DNA of 37,977 nt from the NCBI GenBank assembly GCA_022360555.1, contig JAKSCQ010000294.1, positions 1 through 37,977 on the forward strand, written 5' to 3'. Positions within the stretch are counted from its first letter, which is position 1; each line of letters opens with the position of its first letter. The notes below the pieces were generated by a model. The model saw only the letters and a program-made list of their open reading frames with translations. It searched no databases and was not told the origin of the DNA. The stretch comes from Pseudomonadales bacterium. GTDB lineage: Bacteria; Pseudomonadota; Gammaproteobacteria; Pseudomonadales; Alcanivoracaceae. Position numbers and translations under genes: made by a program. Of the stretch, positions 7,869 through 20,837 are shown one piece after another.

Positions 7869-8366
7869 TCAAAGCCGCAACTCGCGCAGTTCTGGCGAAG
7901 CGCTGGCTCGCTCCCATTCTTCCTGAAACTGTCGCGCCAGTCGTGGTGCCCGGGGCAGGCGGTGGGCGCACAGGTCGATACGACCGGGTCGTGGCCAGCC
8001 ACTGGCTTCGAACAGCCCGGTGCGGTCGCCGATGGCAAAGCACTGCTGGTTGTCCTGGTCATCGTACTGGCTCTGGCGTAGCTGGATACGTGACGGCAGG
8101 CGACGGGCCAGGTGGATGAGCCGGTGGCCGTTGCGCACGGCATTTTCCTGATTATCGTACTGAATGCGGATATCCACCCGTTCGCTGCTCAGGGCCAGGG
8201 CCTTGATGGCCTCGCAGACCTGGCGGTCGGCGGTCAGGGCGTCCAGTTCCGGTACCCGCAGCCAGAGGCTGCGCCGGCAGGCACAAACCAGTGAGGCCAG
8301 CGCGGCGCCGGCCTCACGGAATTCCGGGTGGAGCAGGGTGTCGTCGTCACCGATGACAAAGGGCAT
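7869..8366 (-). CDS. Uncharacterised protein coupled to a GNAT acetyltransferase
   Basis: A 165-residue soluble protein that I cannot assign to an enzyme. It starts MPFVIGDDDTLLHPEFREAG and contains ALASLVCACRRSLWLRVPEL and RLPSRIQLRQSQYDDQDNQQCFAIGDRTG, with no signal peptide or membrane helix. The pattern resembles the small domain (DUF7931-like, from memory) that accompanies GNAT acetyltransferases in pseudomonads. Its ATG overlaps the stop codon of the GNAT gene by one base (TGATG), so the two products are made in coupled fashion and probably act together. It is the last gene of the leftward run beginning at nudJ. Confidence 0.68.
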   Translation of the reverse strand: MPFVIGDDDTLLHPEFREAGAALASLVCACRRSLWLRVPELDALTADRQVCEAIKALALSSERVDIRIQYDNQENAVRNGHRLIHLARRLPSRIQLRQSQYDDQDNQQCFAIGDRTGLFEASGWPRPGRIDLCAHRLPRAPRLARQFQEEWERASASPELRELRL

Positions 8367-8791
8367 CAGGCAAGCGGCTTGAACATCTGTCGGTGGGGAA
8401 TATTGGCGTCCATGAAAATGCCGCCGGACACGGAGAAGCCGGCCGCTTCGTAGAAGCTGGTGGCATGGGTCTGGGCGTGCAGGAAGATTTCCTCCATGCC
8501 ACGGGCCCGGGCGGCTTCTTCGGCGGCTACCAGCAGGGAGCTGCCGACACCGTTATTGCGCTGCTCGGAAAGGACGCACAGACGACTGATCTGGCCGCTG
8601 GGGAGCAGGCGGATACAACCGACCGGCTGCTGCTCGGGATCCAGGGCAAGGAAATGAATGGCCTGGTCGTCTTCGCCATCCCATTCCAGTTCCTCAGGGA
8701 CACGCTGCTCGTTGATGAAAACGGCCTGGCGCAGGGCTCGCAGGTCGGTTTCGTGTTCATCCCATCGGGTTTCGATAATGCTGATAGCCAT
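8366..8791 (-). CDS. GNAT-family N-acetyltransferase
   Basis: A 141-residue acetyltransferase of the GNAT fold that uses acetyl-CoA on an unknown amine. The N-terminal RQAVFINEQRVPEELEWDGED motif is typical of the ElaA/YjcF-like group, and the acetyl-CoA loop is seen as ISRLCVLSEQRNNGVGSSLL (about 67-86), followed by LHAQTHATSFYEAAGF. The ATG chosen gives MAISIIETRW and follows a GAGAG ribosome binding site; an upstream ATG would overlap roxA. The gene starts 10 bases after roxA and overlaps the next gene by one base. Substrate unknown. Confidence 0.85.
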   Translation of the reverse strand: MAISIIETRWDEHETDLRALRQAVFINEQRVPEELEWDGEDDQAIHFLALDPEQQPVGCIRLLPSGQISRLCVLSEQRNNGVGSSLLVAAEEAARARGMEEIFLHAQTHATSFYEAAGFSVSGGIFMDANIPHRQMFKPLA

Positions 8792-8801
8792 AGGGCTCTC
8801 G

Positions 8802-9919
8802 TTACAGTGGGGCAAAGAAGCCCTGTTCAATCCAGTCATGTAGCAATTCCTTCCCGGCTGGCTGCATCACGGCATCCAGCTCGTCACGGGCATAACGCCG
8901 CTGGCGGGCCAGCAGCTGTACCAGTGGTCGTTGTTGTTCTGTCAGTGAGTGGGGCTCACCGTTGAGCCAGGCCACATTGCCCTGAAGAATCAGGCGCACG
9001 CTGCCATGGCGAACCAGGGCGACCGATGGATCGCGCTGGCGAATATGGTCATCATCGACGGCAAATTCAAGCCCATCCAGCCGAGGGGTGGACAGCCAGC
9101 GATAAAGGGCCCGCTCCATGGAGGCCGGTTGCAGCAACTCCAGGGCGCCGCGAATCAGTTGCTGACGGTCCGCATCGGCCAGTACTGCCGGGTTGGCGGG
9201 GACCTGTCGGTTGGGGTCGGTAAACAGCTCGCTGTCGGCATCGGCCAGGCATTCGCCGGCAATTTCCGCCATCAGCATCTGGTAATCCGGTGCCCGAAAG
9301 CCCACCGACCAGGTCAGGCAGTCGCTGTCTTCGGCCACACCGTGGTGGGCCACGCCGGGTGGCACATACAGTACATCCCCGGGGCGGGCGACAAATTCCT
9401 CCCGTACCGGCATCTCTGCCAGCAGTTTCAGATCCGGGTGGGTGAGTCTGGGGCTGTTTTCGTCACAGACATCACCCAGTTGCCAGCGGCGGCTGCCCGC
9501 TGCCTGGATCAGGAAGACGTCATAGCGGTCGAAGTGGGGGCCGACACTGCCTCCTTTGGCCGCGTAACTCATCATGATGTCTTCCAGCCGCCAGCCGGGC
9601 AGGAAGGCGAAGCTGTCCAGCAGCAGGGACGTTTCGGTGAGATAGTGGTCCACGGACTGGACCAGCAGTGTCCAGTCACGCTCGCCCAGTTCGCTGAACA
9701 CGCTTTCTTCGAAGGGGCCCTGGCGCAGGGCCCAAGGGCCCTTGCCGGCACCGGTGATGATGCGCGATTCCACGCCGTCTTCCAGCGCCAGGCCGGCCAG
9801 GGTGTCGGCGTCCGGCACGTCCAGCCCGGTGGCGGCACCGGGCATGAACAGGGGCTTTTTCTGCCAGTACTGCTGCAGAAACGCCGCCGCTTCCAGCGGC
9901 AGCGTGAAGCTGGGCAACA

Positions 9920-9920
<1 letters not shown>
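8802..9920 (-). CDS. roxA: Ribosomal protein uL16 3-hydroxylase, JmjC-type cupin (RoxA/YcfD)
   Basis: A 2-oxoglutarate/Fe(II) oxygenase that hydroxylates an arginine of ribosomal protein L16 in E. coli (YcfD). The 372-residue length fits. The iron triad is visible as His129 and Asp131 in GPHFDRYDVF and His192 in VPPGVAHHG, within a JmjC/cupin core. The C-terminal part contains a winged-helix-like dimerisation region (LVRHGSVRL, then a Leu-rich tail). The start codon overlaps the purB stop codon by one base (TGATG), so it is read through from purB by coupling. Confidence 0.9.
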
Positions 9921-11293
<1,373 letters not shown>

Positions 11294-11413
11294 TCAGGCT
11301 CCCGAATGTCTATCGAGTAAGGGTTTCCAAAGCGGCGCAATGATACAGCAAAACGGTCAAGGCTGCGTTGTTGCTTGCCACCCTGGTTGATGGCTGCTGT
11401 ATACGCGTGCCTG

Positions 11414-11452
11414 GCGCCACGAAACCTGCTGCTCATGCCTGGGTCGTGGCGC
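11414..11452. repeat. Inverted repeat between hflD and purB
   Basis: GCGCCACGA and TCGTGGCGC form a perfect 9-bp inverted repeat with a 21-base spacer. It lies downstream of hflD and upstream of purB and could be a transcript hairpin or an operator. No T tract follows in the leftward direction. Confidence 0.45.
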
Positions 11453-11486
11453 TTGCAATGCTTTGATAAAAAAGATTAAAAAGTGA

Positions 11487-12125
11487 CTACAAGTTATTGA
11501 TATCTATGGACTCAACTTGGGCCAGAATCCGCTTTCTTTGAAACAGTAGATGCCAGCGTCGGCCTCCTAGCTGGTGCCACAGAAAGGCGGCGCGGACCCC
11601 GGCCAGGAACAAGGCACGGATGCGGGCGGCCTTGTTGTCGTCCTGCAGGTGAGCCGGCTCGCCCTTGACCTGGATGCGGAAACGAAAGGTGCCCAGGGTG
11701 TCCACATAGATCCCCGCCAGCCGATGGCAGAAGGCGTCGTCGGTGAGGCTGCCAAAGTGAGCCTGCTGTCCTTCCAGGGCCAGCAGGCGGTGACGCAGAA
11801 TGCTGGTGGTATCGTCATGCTTGCGCAGTCTGCCGGCCAGGTGGAGCAGGGCCAGGCCGTAATTAAGCGGGCGCAGGCTGGCACCGCGGGAATCCTTGTT
11901 GAGGCTGCGGTTGAGCAGGCTCAAGCCGTCGCGCAGCAGGCCCGGCTGGGAGTAAATCGCGTCGAAATTATCCGCGTCCAGGGCCATCACCCCGCGGATC
12001 AGGGCCTCGAACGGGCGAGGATCGCAATCGCCGCGCAGGGCGATGTCATCCGCCAGTTGGGCCGCCTGGAAGACGGCGGCCAAGGCCAGAGTCTGTTGTT
12101 GTTCCGGGGAAAAGCGTTCGCTCAT
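11487..12125 (-). CDS. hflD: High frequency lysogenization protein HflD homologue
   Basis: HflD is a peripheral membrane-associated helical protein found between mnmA and purB in gammaproteobacteria; in E. coli it influences phage lambda CII and lysogeny, and its cellular role is not settled. The 212 residues match the usual 213. It is helical throughout, with the conserved FQAAQLADDIALRG near the N-terminus and YGLALLHLAGRLRKHD in the middle. The ATG chosen follows GGAGA by 5 bases; longer starts add a basic, unconserved tail. It begins 17 bases after the mnmA stop. Confidence 0.93.
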   Translation of the reverse strand: MSERFSPEQQQTLALAAVFQAAQLADDIALRGDCDPRPFEALIRGVMALDADNFDAIYSQPGLLRDGLSLLNRSLNKDSRGASLRPLNYGLALLHLAGRLRKHDDTTSILRHRLLALEGQQAHFGSLTDDAFCHRLAGIYVDTLGTFRFRIQVKGEPAHLQDDNKAARIRALFLAGVRAAFLWHQLGGRRWHLLFQRKRILAQVESIDINNL

Positions 12126-12142
12126 TCCGTCTCCTTGCCGCG

Positions 12143-13237
12143 TTACCGGGTTGTTTCGATGGGGGCGCCGCCCAGGCAAACGGGGCCGTCATAGAACACC
12201 ACGGACTGGCCGGGGGTAACGGCCCGTTGGGGGGCGTCAAAGACCACATGGACTCGGCCGTCGCCGGCATCGGTGACCGTGCAGGACTGGTCCGGCTGGC
12301 GGTAACGGGTCTTGGCGGTCAGCCGTGCCGGCAGGGCGGGCGGTTCCAGGGCCACCCACTGCATGGGGGCACTGGTGAGCTCGCGGCTGTAGAGCAGCGG
12401 GTGATCGGTGCCCTGGACGGCAATCAGCACGTTGCGATCGAGATCCTTGCCGGCCACATACCAGGGGGCGTCGCTGGCATCGGCACGACCGCCGATACCC
12501 AGCCCCTGGCGCTGGCCCAGGGTGTAATACATCAGGCCGTCGTGATCGCCGATCACATTGCCGTGATCATCCTCGATCCTGCCGGGCTGGGCGGGCAGGT
12601 ATTGCTCGAGAAAGTCCTTGAAGCGGCGTTCACCGATAAAGCAAATGCCGGTGGAATCCTTCTTTTTGTGATTGGCAAAGCCCTTGTCTTCGGCGATCCG
12701 GCGCACTTCGGGCTTTTCCAGGTCGCCCAGCGGGAACAGGGTGCGGTCGAACTTGTGGTAATCCACCGCATGCAGGAAGTAGGTCTGGTCCTTGTTGGTG
12801 TCCACCGCGCGCAGCAGTCGGGCCTTGTCGTCGTGGCTGACTTGTGAATAGTGGCCGGTGGCGATGTAGTCCGCGCCCAGGGTGATGGCATGGTCCAGAA
12901 ACGCCTGGAACTTGATTTCCTTGTTACACAGGATGTCCGGGTTGGGGGTGCGACCGGCCCGGTATTCGGCCAGGAAGTGTTCGAAAACCCGGTCCCAGTA
13001 TTCATCGGCGAAATTGGCCGTGTGCAATTCGATCCCCAGCACGCCGGCTACCTGCATGGCATCCATCAGGTCTTCCCGGGCGGTGCAGTATTCGGTGCCG
13101 TCGTCCTCGTTCCAGTTCTTCATGAACAGGCCTTCGACGCGGTAACCGGCGTCCAGCAGACGGGCGGCCGCCACCGACGAGTCAACGCCGCCGGACATGC
13201 CGACTATGACATGGGTGTCTTGAGGGGCTTTGGTCAT
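12143..13237 (-). CDS. mnmA: tRNA-specific 2-thiouridylase
   Basis: Inserts sulfur at C2 of the wobble uridine of tRNA Lys, Glu and Gln, using persulfide delivered through the Tus relay. The 364-residue protein has the PP-loop GMSGGVDSS (13-21), the catalytic Cys104 in [12 protein letters not shown] and the persulfide-bearing Cys199 in [10 protein letters not shown], then the C-terminal beta-barrel domains. It sits 18 bases after nudJ and 17 bases before hflD, a conserved order. The tusDCB genes that feed sulfur to it are also in this window. Confidence 0.98.
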   Translation of the reverse strand: MTKAPQDTHVIVGMSGGVDSSVAAARLLDAGYRVEGLFMKNWNEDDGTEYCTAREDLMDAMQVAGVLGIELHTANFADEYWDRVFEHFLAEYRAGRTPNPDILCNKEIKFQAFLDHAITLGADYIATGHYSQVSHDDKARLLRAVDTNKDQTYFLHAVDYHKFDRTLFPLGDLEKPEVRRIAEDKGFANHKKKDSTGICFIGERRFKDFLEQYLPAQPGRIEDDHGNVIGDHDGLMYYTLGQRQGLGIGGRADASDAPWYVAGKDLDRNVLIAVQGTDHPLLYSRELTSAPMQWVALEPPALPARLTAKTRYRQPDQSCTVTDAGDGRVHVVFDAPQRAVTPGQSVVFYDGPVCLGGAPIETTR

Positions 13238-13255
13238 GATTTGCCTATGTGCTGT

Positions 13256-13723
13256 TCAGCCGCGCTGTAGCGGCCAGGGGTGCTGATAAATGCTGTCCAG
13301 CGGCAGGCGGCGACCGGACAGATAGTCATCCAGGCATTTTTCCACCAGGGCACTGCGGTGCTGGTCGCGGCGGCCGCGCAGTTCGTCCGGGGTCAGCCAT
13401 TCGGCGGCCAGAATGCCGGTATCCAGTTTCTGGCGCGGGTCGTGGCTGATCGGCCTGGCCACGAAGCAGGTGCGATAATACACCCCGGCACCCCGGTATG
13501 GTTGAAAAATGTACCAGCCCAGCAAATCTGTGATTTCCACCTGCCAAGCGGTTTCTTCCAGGGTTTCCCGGTAGGCGGCCTGCATCAGGTTCTCGCCGAA
13601 TTCCACATGGCCGGCGGGCTGGTTGAGGACCTCCTGGCCCTTGCTCATTTCCCGCACAAAAAGAAAGCGGCCGTCTTGTTCCACCACGCAGGCCACAGTA
13701 ATGTGCGGCTCGAAGCTGTTCAT
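13256..13723 (-). CDS. nudJ: Nudix phosphatase NudJ
   Basis: A Nudix hydrolase of 155 residues. NudJ of E. coli hydrolyses thiamine pyrimidine pyrophosphate and nucleoside di/triphosphates. FEPHITVACVVEQDGRFLFV near the start and the Nudix box GHVEFGENLMQAAYRETLEE are clear. The box ends in TAWQV, so the Gly of the consensus EExGU is Ala here, a small deviation. ATG chosen at MNSFEPH, after AGGGT, because it matches the known N-terminus; an ATG 11 codons upstream has no support. It heads the nudJ-mnmA-hflD-purB series. Confidence 0.9.
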   Translation of the reverse strand: MNSFEPHITVACVVEQDGRFLFVREMSKGQEVLNQPAGHVEFGENLMQAAYRETLEETAWQVEITDLLGWYIFQPYRGAGVYYRTCFVARPISHDPRQKLDTGILAAEWLTPDELRGRRDQHRSALVEKCLDDYLSGRRLPLDSIYQHPWPLQRG

Positions 13724-13837
13724 AGCAACCCTATCAGCATTGTTGCCCGCTGCCACGGGCGTATCCTGTCTGTGTACAGGCCGGAAAGGCGGGAATGGTA
13801 GCGCAGCCGCGCTGAGGACAACAGGTCAGGAGAGAAG

Positions 13838-14317
13838 ATGTCCGGGGACTCATTGACTCATCTGGATGATCAGGGCCGCGCCCGCATGGTGGACGTGACC
13901 GACAAGGCCACCACCCAGCGCACGGCCACGGCCCAGGCGCGTCTGCGCATGCAGCCGCAGACCCAGGCCATGATCCGTGACCAGCGCCACCCCAAGGGGG
14001 ATGTGCTGGCAACCGCCCGTATTGCCGGTATCCAGGCTGCCAAGAAGACGTGGGATCTGATTCCGCTGTGCCACCCGCTGATGCTCACCGGTGTCACCGT
14101 AACCATCGAGGAAGAGGGCGAGACGGCATTGCGGATTCTGGCCACCTGCAAGCTCAAGGGAACCACCGGCGTGGAGATGGAGGCGCTCACCGCGGCCTCC
14201 GTGACGGCGCTCACCCTGTATGACATGTGCAAGGCAGTGGATCGTGGCATGGTGATTGAAGAGGTATGCCTGCTGGAAAAGGAAGGCGGGCGCAGTGGCC
14301 ACTACGTGCGCCCCTGA
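13838..14317 (+). CDS. moaC: Cyclic pyranopterin monophosphate synthase MoaC
   Basis: Converts 3',8-cH2GTP to cyclic pyranopterin monophosphate in molybdenum cofactor synthesis. The 159 residues match the family. The start [23 protein letters not shown] is the standard N-terminus, and the active-site segments [19 protein letters not shown] and LIPLCHPL, followed by [20 protein letters not shown], are intact. AGGAGAGAAG precedes the ATG closely. It leads moaC-moaD-moaE; moaA and moaB are not in this window. Confidence 0.97.
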   Translation: MSGDSLTHLDDQGRARMVDVTDKATTQRTATAQARLRMQPQTQAMIRDQRHPKGDVLATARIAGIQAAKKTWDLIPLCHPLMLTGVTVTIEEEGETALRILATCKLKGTTGVEMEALTAASVTALTLYDMCKAVDRGMVIEEVCLLEKEGGRSGHYVRP

Positions 14318-14404
14318 ATCGTTTGCTTTTTGGCGATGTTGGAGTCCTGCCTGCATGACCAGCGGCCGGCAGCTCCCGGAATCGTTATCCATAGGTATCA
14401 AGAC

Positions 14405-14656
14405 ATGATTGAAATCCGCTTTTTTGCTGCCCTGCGTGAGCGCGTGGGTAGCGATAGCCTGACCGTTTCCCCGCCGGATTCCGTGGACACCGTGGCGAAA
14501 CTGGTGGCCTGGCTGGAGGAAGAACCGGCCCTGGCCGAGGCGCTGGCGGCCACTCCGCGCCGCATGGTGGCCGTGAACGAGGAACTGGCCAGCGAGGAAA
14601 CCACCATTGCCGGTGGTGACGTGGTGGCCCTGTTCCCACCGGTGACAGGCGGATGA
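14405..14656 (+). CDS. moaD: Molybdopterin synthase small (sulfur carrier) subunit MoaD
   Basis: A ubiquitin-like sulfur carrier whose C-terminal Gly-Gly is adenylated and thiocarboxylated before sulfur is passed to cyclic pyranopterin monophosphate. The 83-residue protein starts MIEIRFFAALRERVG and ends FPPVTGG, as expected. The ATG is preceded by AGGT about 8 bases upstream; the earlier in-frame ATG at 14330 would add 25 unconserved residues. Its stop overlaps the moaE start (ATGA). Confidence 0.95.
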   Translation: MIEIRFFAALRERVGSDSLTVSPPDSVDTVAKLVAWLEEEPALAEALAATPRRMVAVNEELASEETTIAGGDVVALFPPVTGG

Positions 14657-15126
14657 AGGCGCATATCGCCGTTACCGATACCCCGCTGGACCCGGTCGGG
14701 CCGGTGAACTGGCTCAAGGATGCCGGTATCAGTGGTGCCCAGGTGCATTTCACCGGCCAGGTAAGGGACGAGCAGGGCCGGGTAGAGGCCTTGCATCTGG
14801 AGCATTATCCGGGGATGACCGAGTCGGTGCTTGGCACCATTGTCGAGCAGGCTGGCCGCAAATGGCACCTTAATGGTGCCTGGGTGGTGCACCGGGTTGG
14901 TACCATGACGGCCGGTGACGACATTGTTCAGGTGGCGGTCAGTGCTACTCATCGCCAGGCGGCTTTCGAGGCCTGTGCCTTTATCATGGATTTGCTCAAG
15001 ACCCGGGCCCCGTTCTGGAAGAAGGAGCTTATCGACGGTCGCTGGATCTGGGTCGAGGCCCGGGAGAGCGACGCCGCCGCGGCCGCTTTCTGGCTGCGGG
15101 AGGCTTCGGGGCGTGAACCGTCGTAG
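14653..15126 (+). CDS. moaE: Molybdopterin synthase catalytic subunit MoaE
   Basis: The large subunit of molybdopterin synthase, forming a heterotetramer with MoaD. The 157 residues include [11 protein letters not shown] near the N-terminus, [17 protein letters not shown], and the active-site segment [10 protein letters not shown] with Lys116 and Lys123 equivalents of the E. coli catalytic lysines. It is translationally coupled to moaD by a 4-base overlap. Its last 98 bases overlap the end of rluE on the other strand. Confidence 0.97.
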   Translation: MKAHIAVTDTPLDPVGPVNWLKDAGISGAQVHFTGQVRDEQGRVEALHLEHYPGMTESVLGTIVEQAGRKWHLNGAWVVHRVGTMTAGDDIVQVAVSATHRQAAFEACAFIMDLLKTRAPFWKKELIDGRWIWVEARESDAAAAAFWLREASGREPS

Positions 15127-15652
15127 CCCGCCACTCACCGGGGGCCAACCCCTCTAGCGACCAGTCGCCGATTTGCCAGCGGACCAGGCGCAGGGTGGGG
15201 TGGCCGATGGCCGCTGTCATGCGCCGGACCTGGCGATTTCGACCTTCGTCTATGGTGAGTTTCAGCCAGCTATCCGGTACCGTTTTGCGCGTACGCACGG
15301 GGGGATGGCGCGGCCATAGATCCGGCGCCTCAATCCGCTCTGCCCGGGCTGGACGGGTGGGGCCGTCCTTGAGTGTGATACCCTGGCGCAGTTTTTGCAG
15401 TTCCTGCTCCCCGGGCCTGCCTTCGACCTGGACCAGATAGGTCTTGGGCAAATGAAAGCGTGGGTGACTGATCCGGGCCTGCAAGGGACCGTCATCGGTC
15501 AGCAACAGCAGTCCTTCAGAATCCCAGTCCAGCCGGCCCGCCGGGTACACAGCCGGCAACGGAATGAAATCGCCCAGCGTTCGGCGACCCTGATCGTCGC
15601 TGAACTGGGAAAGTACCTGAAAAGGCTTGTTGAACAGAATCAGTTGAGCCAT
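15029..15652 (-). CDS. rluE: 23S rRNA pseudouridine synthase RluE-like
   Basis: Isomerises a uridine of 23S rRNA (U2457 in E. coli RluE). The 207-residue protein lacks an S4 domain and has the catalytic block [20 protein letters not shown] with the Asp nucleophile in GRLDWDSEG, plus KTYLVQVEG and the family motif [21 protein letters not shown] basic tail of about 27 residues rich in Arg/Pro/Lys follows the normal end (GEWRATTV) and is coded antisense to the end of moaE. The start is taken at [10 protein letters not shown]; an ATG four codons upstream is possible, because AGGA directly abuts it. Confidence 0.92.
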   Translation of the reverse strand: MAQLILFNKPFQVLSQFSDDQGRRTLGDFIPLPAVYPAGRLDWDSEGLLLLTDDGPLQARISHPRFHLPKTYLVQVEGRPGEQELQKLRQGITLKDGPTRPARAERIEAPDLWPRHPPVRTRKTVPDSWLKLTIDEGRNRQVRRMTAAIGHPTLRLVRWQIGDWSLEGLAPGEWRATTVHAPKPPAARKRPRRRRSPGPRPRSSDRR

Positions 15653-15731
15653 TGGGCCTGACATTCCTGATGGGATCGATTGATAAACTGAGTCGCGTGA
15701 TCGGCCGGCTACGCTAACAAGGCTTGCCGGC

Positions 15732-15750
15732 CGATGCTATACTCGCCAGC
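15732..15750 (+). promoter_or_regulatory. Extended -10 promoter of the monomeric isocitrate dehydrogenase gene
   Basis: CGATGCTATACTCGCCAGC contains TG-C-TATACT, an extended -10 element, with a GC-rich discriminator. The same 19 bases recur before the dimeric icd gene. No good -35 hexamer is present, which extended -10 promoters can do without. Transcription would start near 15750, leaving a leader of about 142 bases. Confidence 0.7.
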
Positions 15751-15795
15751 CATGCTGAGCACGCAACGGGTTTTTCGGGAGCCTGTATAAGCCGG

Positions 15796-15808
15796 AGGGA
15801 GCATCCCT
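15796..15808 (+). other. Small hairpin in the idh leader
   Basis: AGGGA-GCA-TCCCT forms a 5-bp stem in the leader, and a second possible stem-loop with CGGC/GCCG lies between about 15828 and 15842. No known riboswitch class is recognised. Confidence 0.3.
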
Positions 15809-15828
15809 GTTTAGACCCGCTGATCTGA

Positions 15829-18114
<2,286 letters not shown>

Positions 18115-18122
18115 GGAATGAC

Positions 18123-18147
18123 AAAGCCGGCGCAAGCCGGCTTTTTT
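18123..18147 (+). terminator. Rho-independent terminator after idh
   Basis: AAAGCCGG and CCGGCTTT form an 8-bp stem around CGCAAG and are followed by a T-rich stretch (18142-18147). It starts 9 bases after the idh stop. Confidence 0.9.
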
Positions 18148-18187
18148 AGGTTCATCGCGGATTAGAGGAAAAAAGGGACAGGGCCTG

Positions 18188-18422
18188 AGGTCGGACGTCA
18201 GAAGTCTGACGCTACAAGCAGCAAATCTGCAGGCTCTGAATCGTATCAAGGCTGGATACCCCAGAGAGGTCCCTCACTTTGGGGGTATTCGCTGCACTTG
18301 GGCTCCGGGGGCTTCTCGGGGCTTGTCGCTTTTCTGAGGTTCCCCTGATCCATGATCTCCGCCGAAAGCGTTGAACGCAGGCCGGTTTCGTTTTTTGGCG
18401 CCAGACCTGTGACGTCTGACCC
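18188..18422. repeat. REP-like inverted pair between idh and icd
   Basis: The left unit 18188-18217 contains GGTCGGACGTCAGAAGTCTG. The right unit 18395-18422, read on the other strand, contains GGTCAGACGTCACAGGTCTG, with a similar flank. Each unit has an internal palindrome (CGTCAGA/TCTGACG in the left). The 177 bases between them hold an ATACCCC/GGGGTAT stem (18256-18262 with 18282-18288) but no gene. The arrangement is like a BIME, two REP units in opposite orientation. Confidence 0.6.
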
Positions 18423-18602
18423 ATCTGCTTTCCGCGAATCCGTGATGAATTTTTTATGAGTGAAGCCAGAGGCCCGTTGCGGCTGCGAGGGGCGCTATTC
18501 CCGCTTGTTGGAGGGTGGCTAACCAGCCTGAACCAGCTCCGGAGAAGGGCTGAAACCACGCTGAATGCGTGCCCCGGCACGCAATGTCCCAGGCCTCTCG
18601 GT

Positions 18603-18621
18603 CGATGCTATACTCGCCAGC
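18603..18621 (+). promoter_or_regulatory. Extended -10 promoter of icd
   Basis: CGATGCTATACTCGCCAGC is identical over 19 bases to the sequence before the monomeric enzyme gene, including TG-C-TATACT. The ATG lies about 40 bases downstream of the predicted start. Confidence 0.7.
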
Positions 18622-18660
18622 AGACGCCTGTTTCGGTTTTATCTAGAGGGAGTAGTGTAG

Positions 18661-19923
<1,263 letters not shown>

Positions 19924-19943
19924 GGACGCCCAACGCATCACCT

Positions 19944-20198
19944 TCAGGAGGGTGCCGACTGGTCTTCAGCGGCGCCTTCTTCGTTACTGGCACTGTCGCT
20001 GGTGCGCAGGTTGACAGCATGGAAGCCCTTGTTAGCGGCCTGTACCTCGTACTCCACCGGTTGCCCGGCCTTCAGGCTCTTGTAGCCATCCATCTGGATG
20101 TACGAATAATGGACGAACAGATCCTCGCCCCCTTCATCCGGCCTAACGAACCCGTACCCTTTGGCGTTGTTAAACCACTTTACTCGTCCCGTTGCCAT
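19944..20198 (-). CDS. cspD: Cold shock domain protein, CspD-like
   Basis: An 84-residue single-strand nucleic-acid-binding protein. RNP1 (KGYGFVRPD) and RNP2 (DLFVHYSYI) are present, preceded by MATGRVKWFNNAKG. A 15-residue acidic Ser/Glu tail makes it longer than CspA and closer to CspD. The position, divergent from clpS, is the same as for E. coli cspD, whose product inhibits replication in stationary phase; function here is inferred from that. AGGGAAGG precedes the ATG. Confidence 0.92.
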   Translation of the reverse strand: MATGRVKWFNNAKGYGFVRPDEGGEDLFVHYSYIQMDGYKSLKAGQPVEYEVQAANKGFHAVNLRTSDSASNEEGAAEDQSAPS

Positions 20199-20320
20199 GG
20201 TCCTTCCCTCTGCCTCTCCAATGGCGATACGTTATTTTTATTCCCGGGCACCCGCTGCGTTAAACTTGTATCCGGGCACTACTACTGTGCAACTTTTAAA
20301 CATGCGTCGCAGGGTGTCAA

Positions 20321-20346
20321 CCCCGTGAAATAATTGAGACACGGGG
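20321..20346 (+). promoter_or_regulatory. Inverted repeat in the cspD-clpS divergent region
   Basis: CCCCGTG and CACGGGG form a 7-bp inverted repeat around AAATAATTGAGA. It lies 78 bases before the clpS start, where a promoter or operator is expected. The central AT-rich part could act as a -10 region. Identity as an operator is unproven. Confidence 0.4.
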
Positions 20347-20423
20347 ATTGAAAAAAGTGTGACCGCCCATCATTTCTTCATTGCCTGCTGACGCCAGCAG
20401 GGTTACAACGGTTTTGAGGCTTT

Positions 20424-20813
20424 ATGAACTGGCAACGAGATAATTCGGTAATGGCTGACAGCGTGAGAGTGGGTGGTGCCCGGAGCGGGCCCTCTGATCA
20501 GCCTTCGGAGCCGGACCGTCATGGCGACCTGGCCGTCGAGGAGGCCAGGCCCAAGCTCAAGCCACCGTCCATGTACAAGGTGTTGATGCTCAACGACGAC
20601 TACACCCCCATGGATTTTGTGGTAGAGGTACTGGAAGACTTCTTCGGTCTGAACCGCGAGCAGGCCACCCGCATCATGCTCACGGTTCACACGGAAGGCA
20701 AGGCGGTGTGCGGGGTGTACCCCCAGGATATCGCTGAAACGAAAGCCACCCAGGTGGTGGAATATGCCCGGGAAAATCAGCATCCGCTGATGTGTCAGGT
20801 GGAGAAGGCCTGA
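20424..20813 (+). CDS. clpS: ClpAP adaptor protein ClpS
   Basis: Binds N-degron substrates (Leu, Phe, Tyr, Trp at the N-terminus) and hands them to ClpA. The 129 residues comprise a long flexible N-terminal extension (about 45 residues, Pro/Glu rich) and the folded core with [20 protein letters not shown], whose Asn-Asp-Asp lines the N-end pocket, and the His in [17 protein letters not shown] 6 bases before the first ATG supports it over the ATG nine codons later. It ends 24 bases before clpA, so the two are cotranscribed. Confidence 0.96.
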   Translation: MNWQRDNSVMADSVRVGGARSGPSDQPSEPDRHGDLAVEEARPKLKPPSMYKVLMLNDDYTPMDFVVEVLEDFFGLNREQATRIMLTVHTEGKAVCGVYPQDIAETKATQVVEYARENQHPLMCQVEKA

Positions 20814-20837
20814 GGGCACAAGCAGTGAGGTAGCCTT

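Noticed and set aside
7736-8119. 127-codon open frame between the trmB-like and GNAT-linked genes
   Set aside because: Mostly antisense to the GNAT-coupled gene, without conserved sequence.
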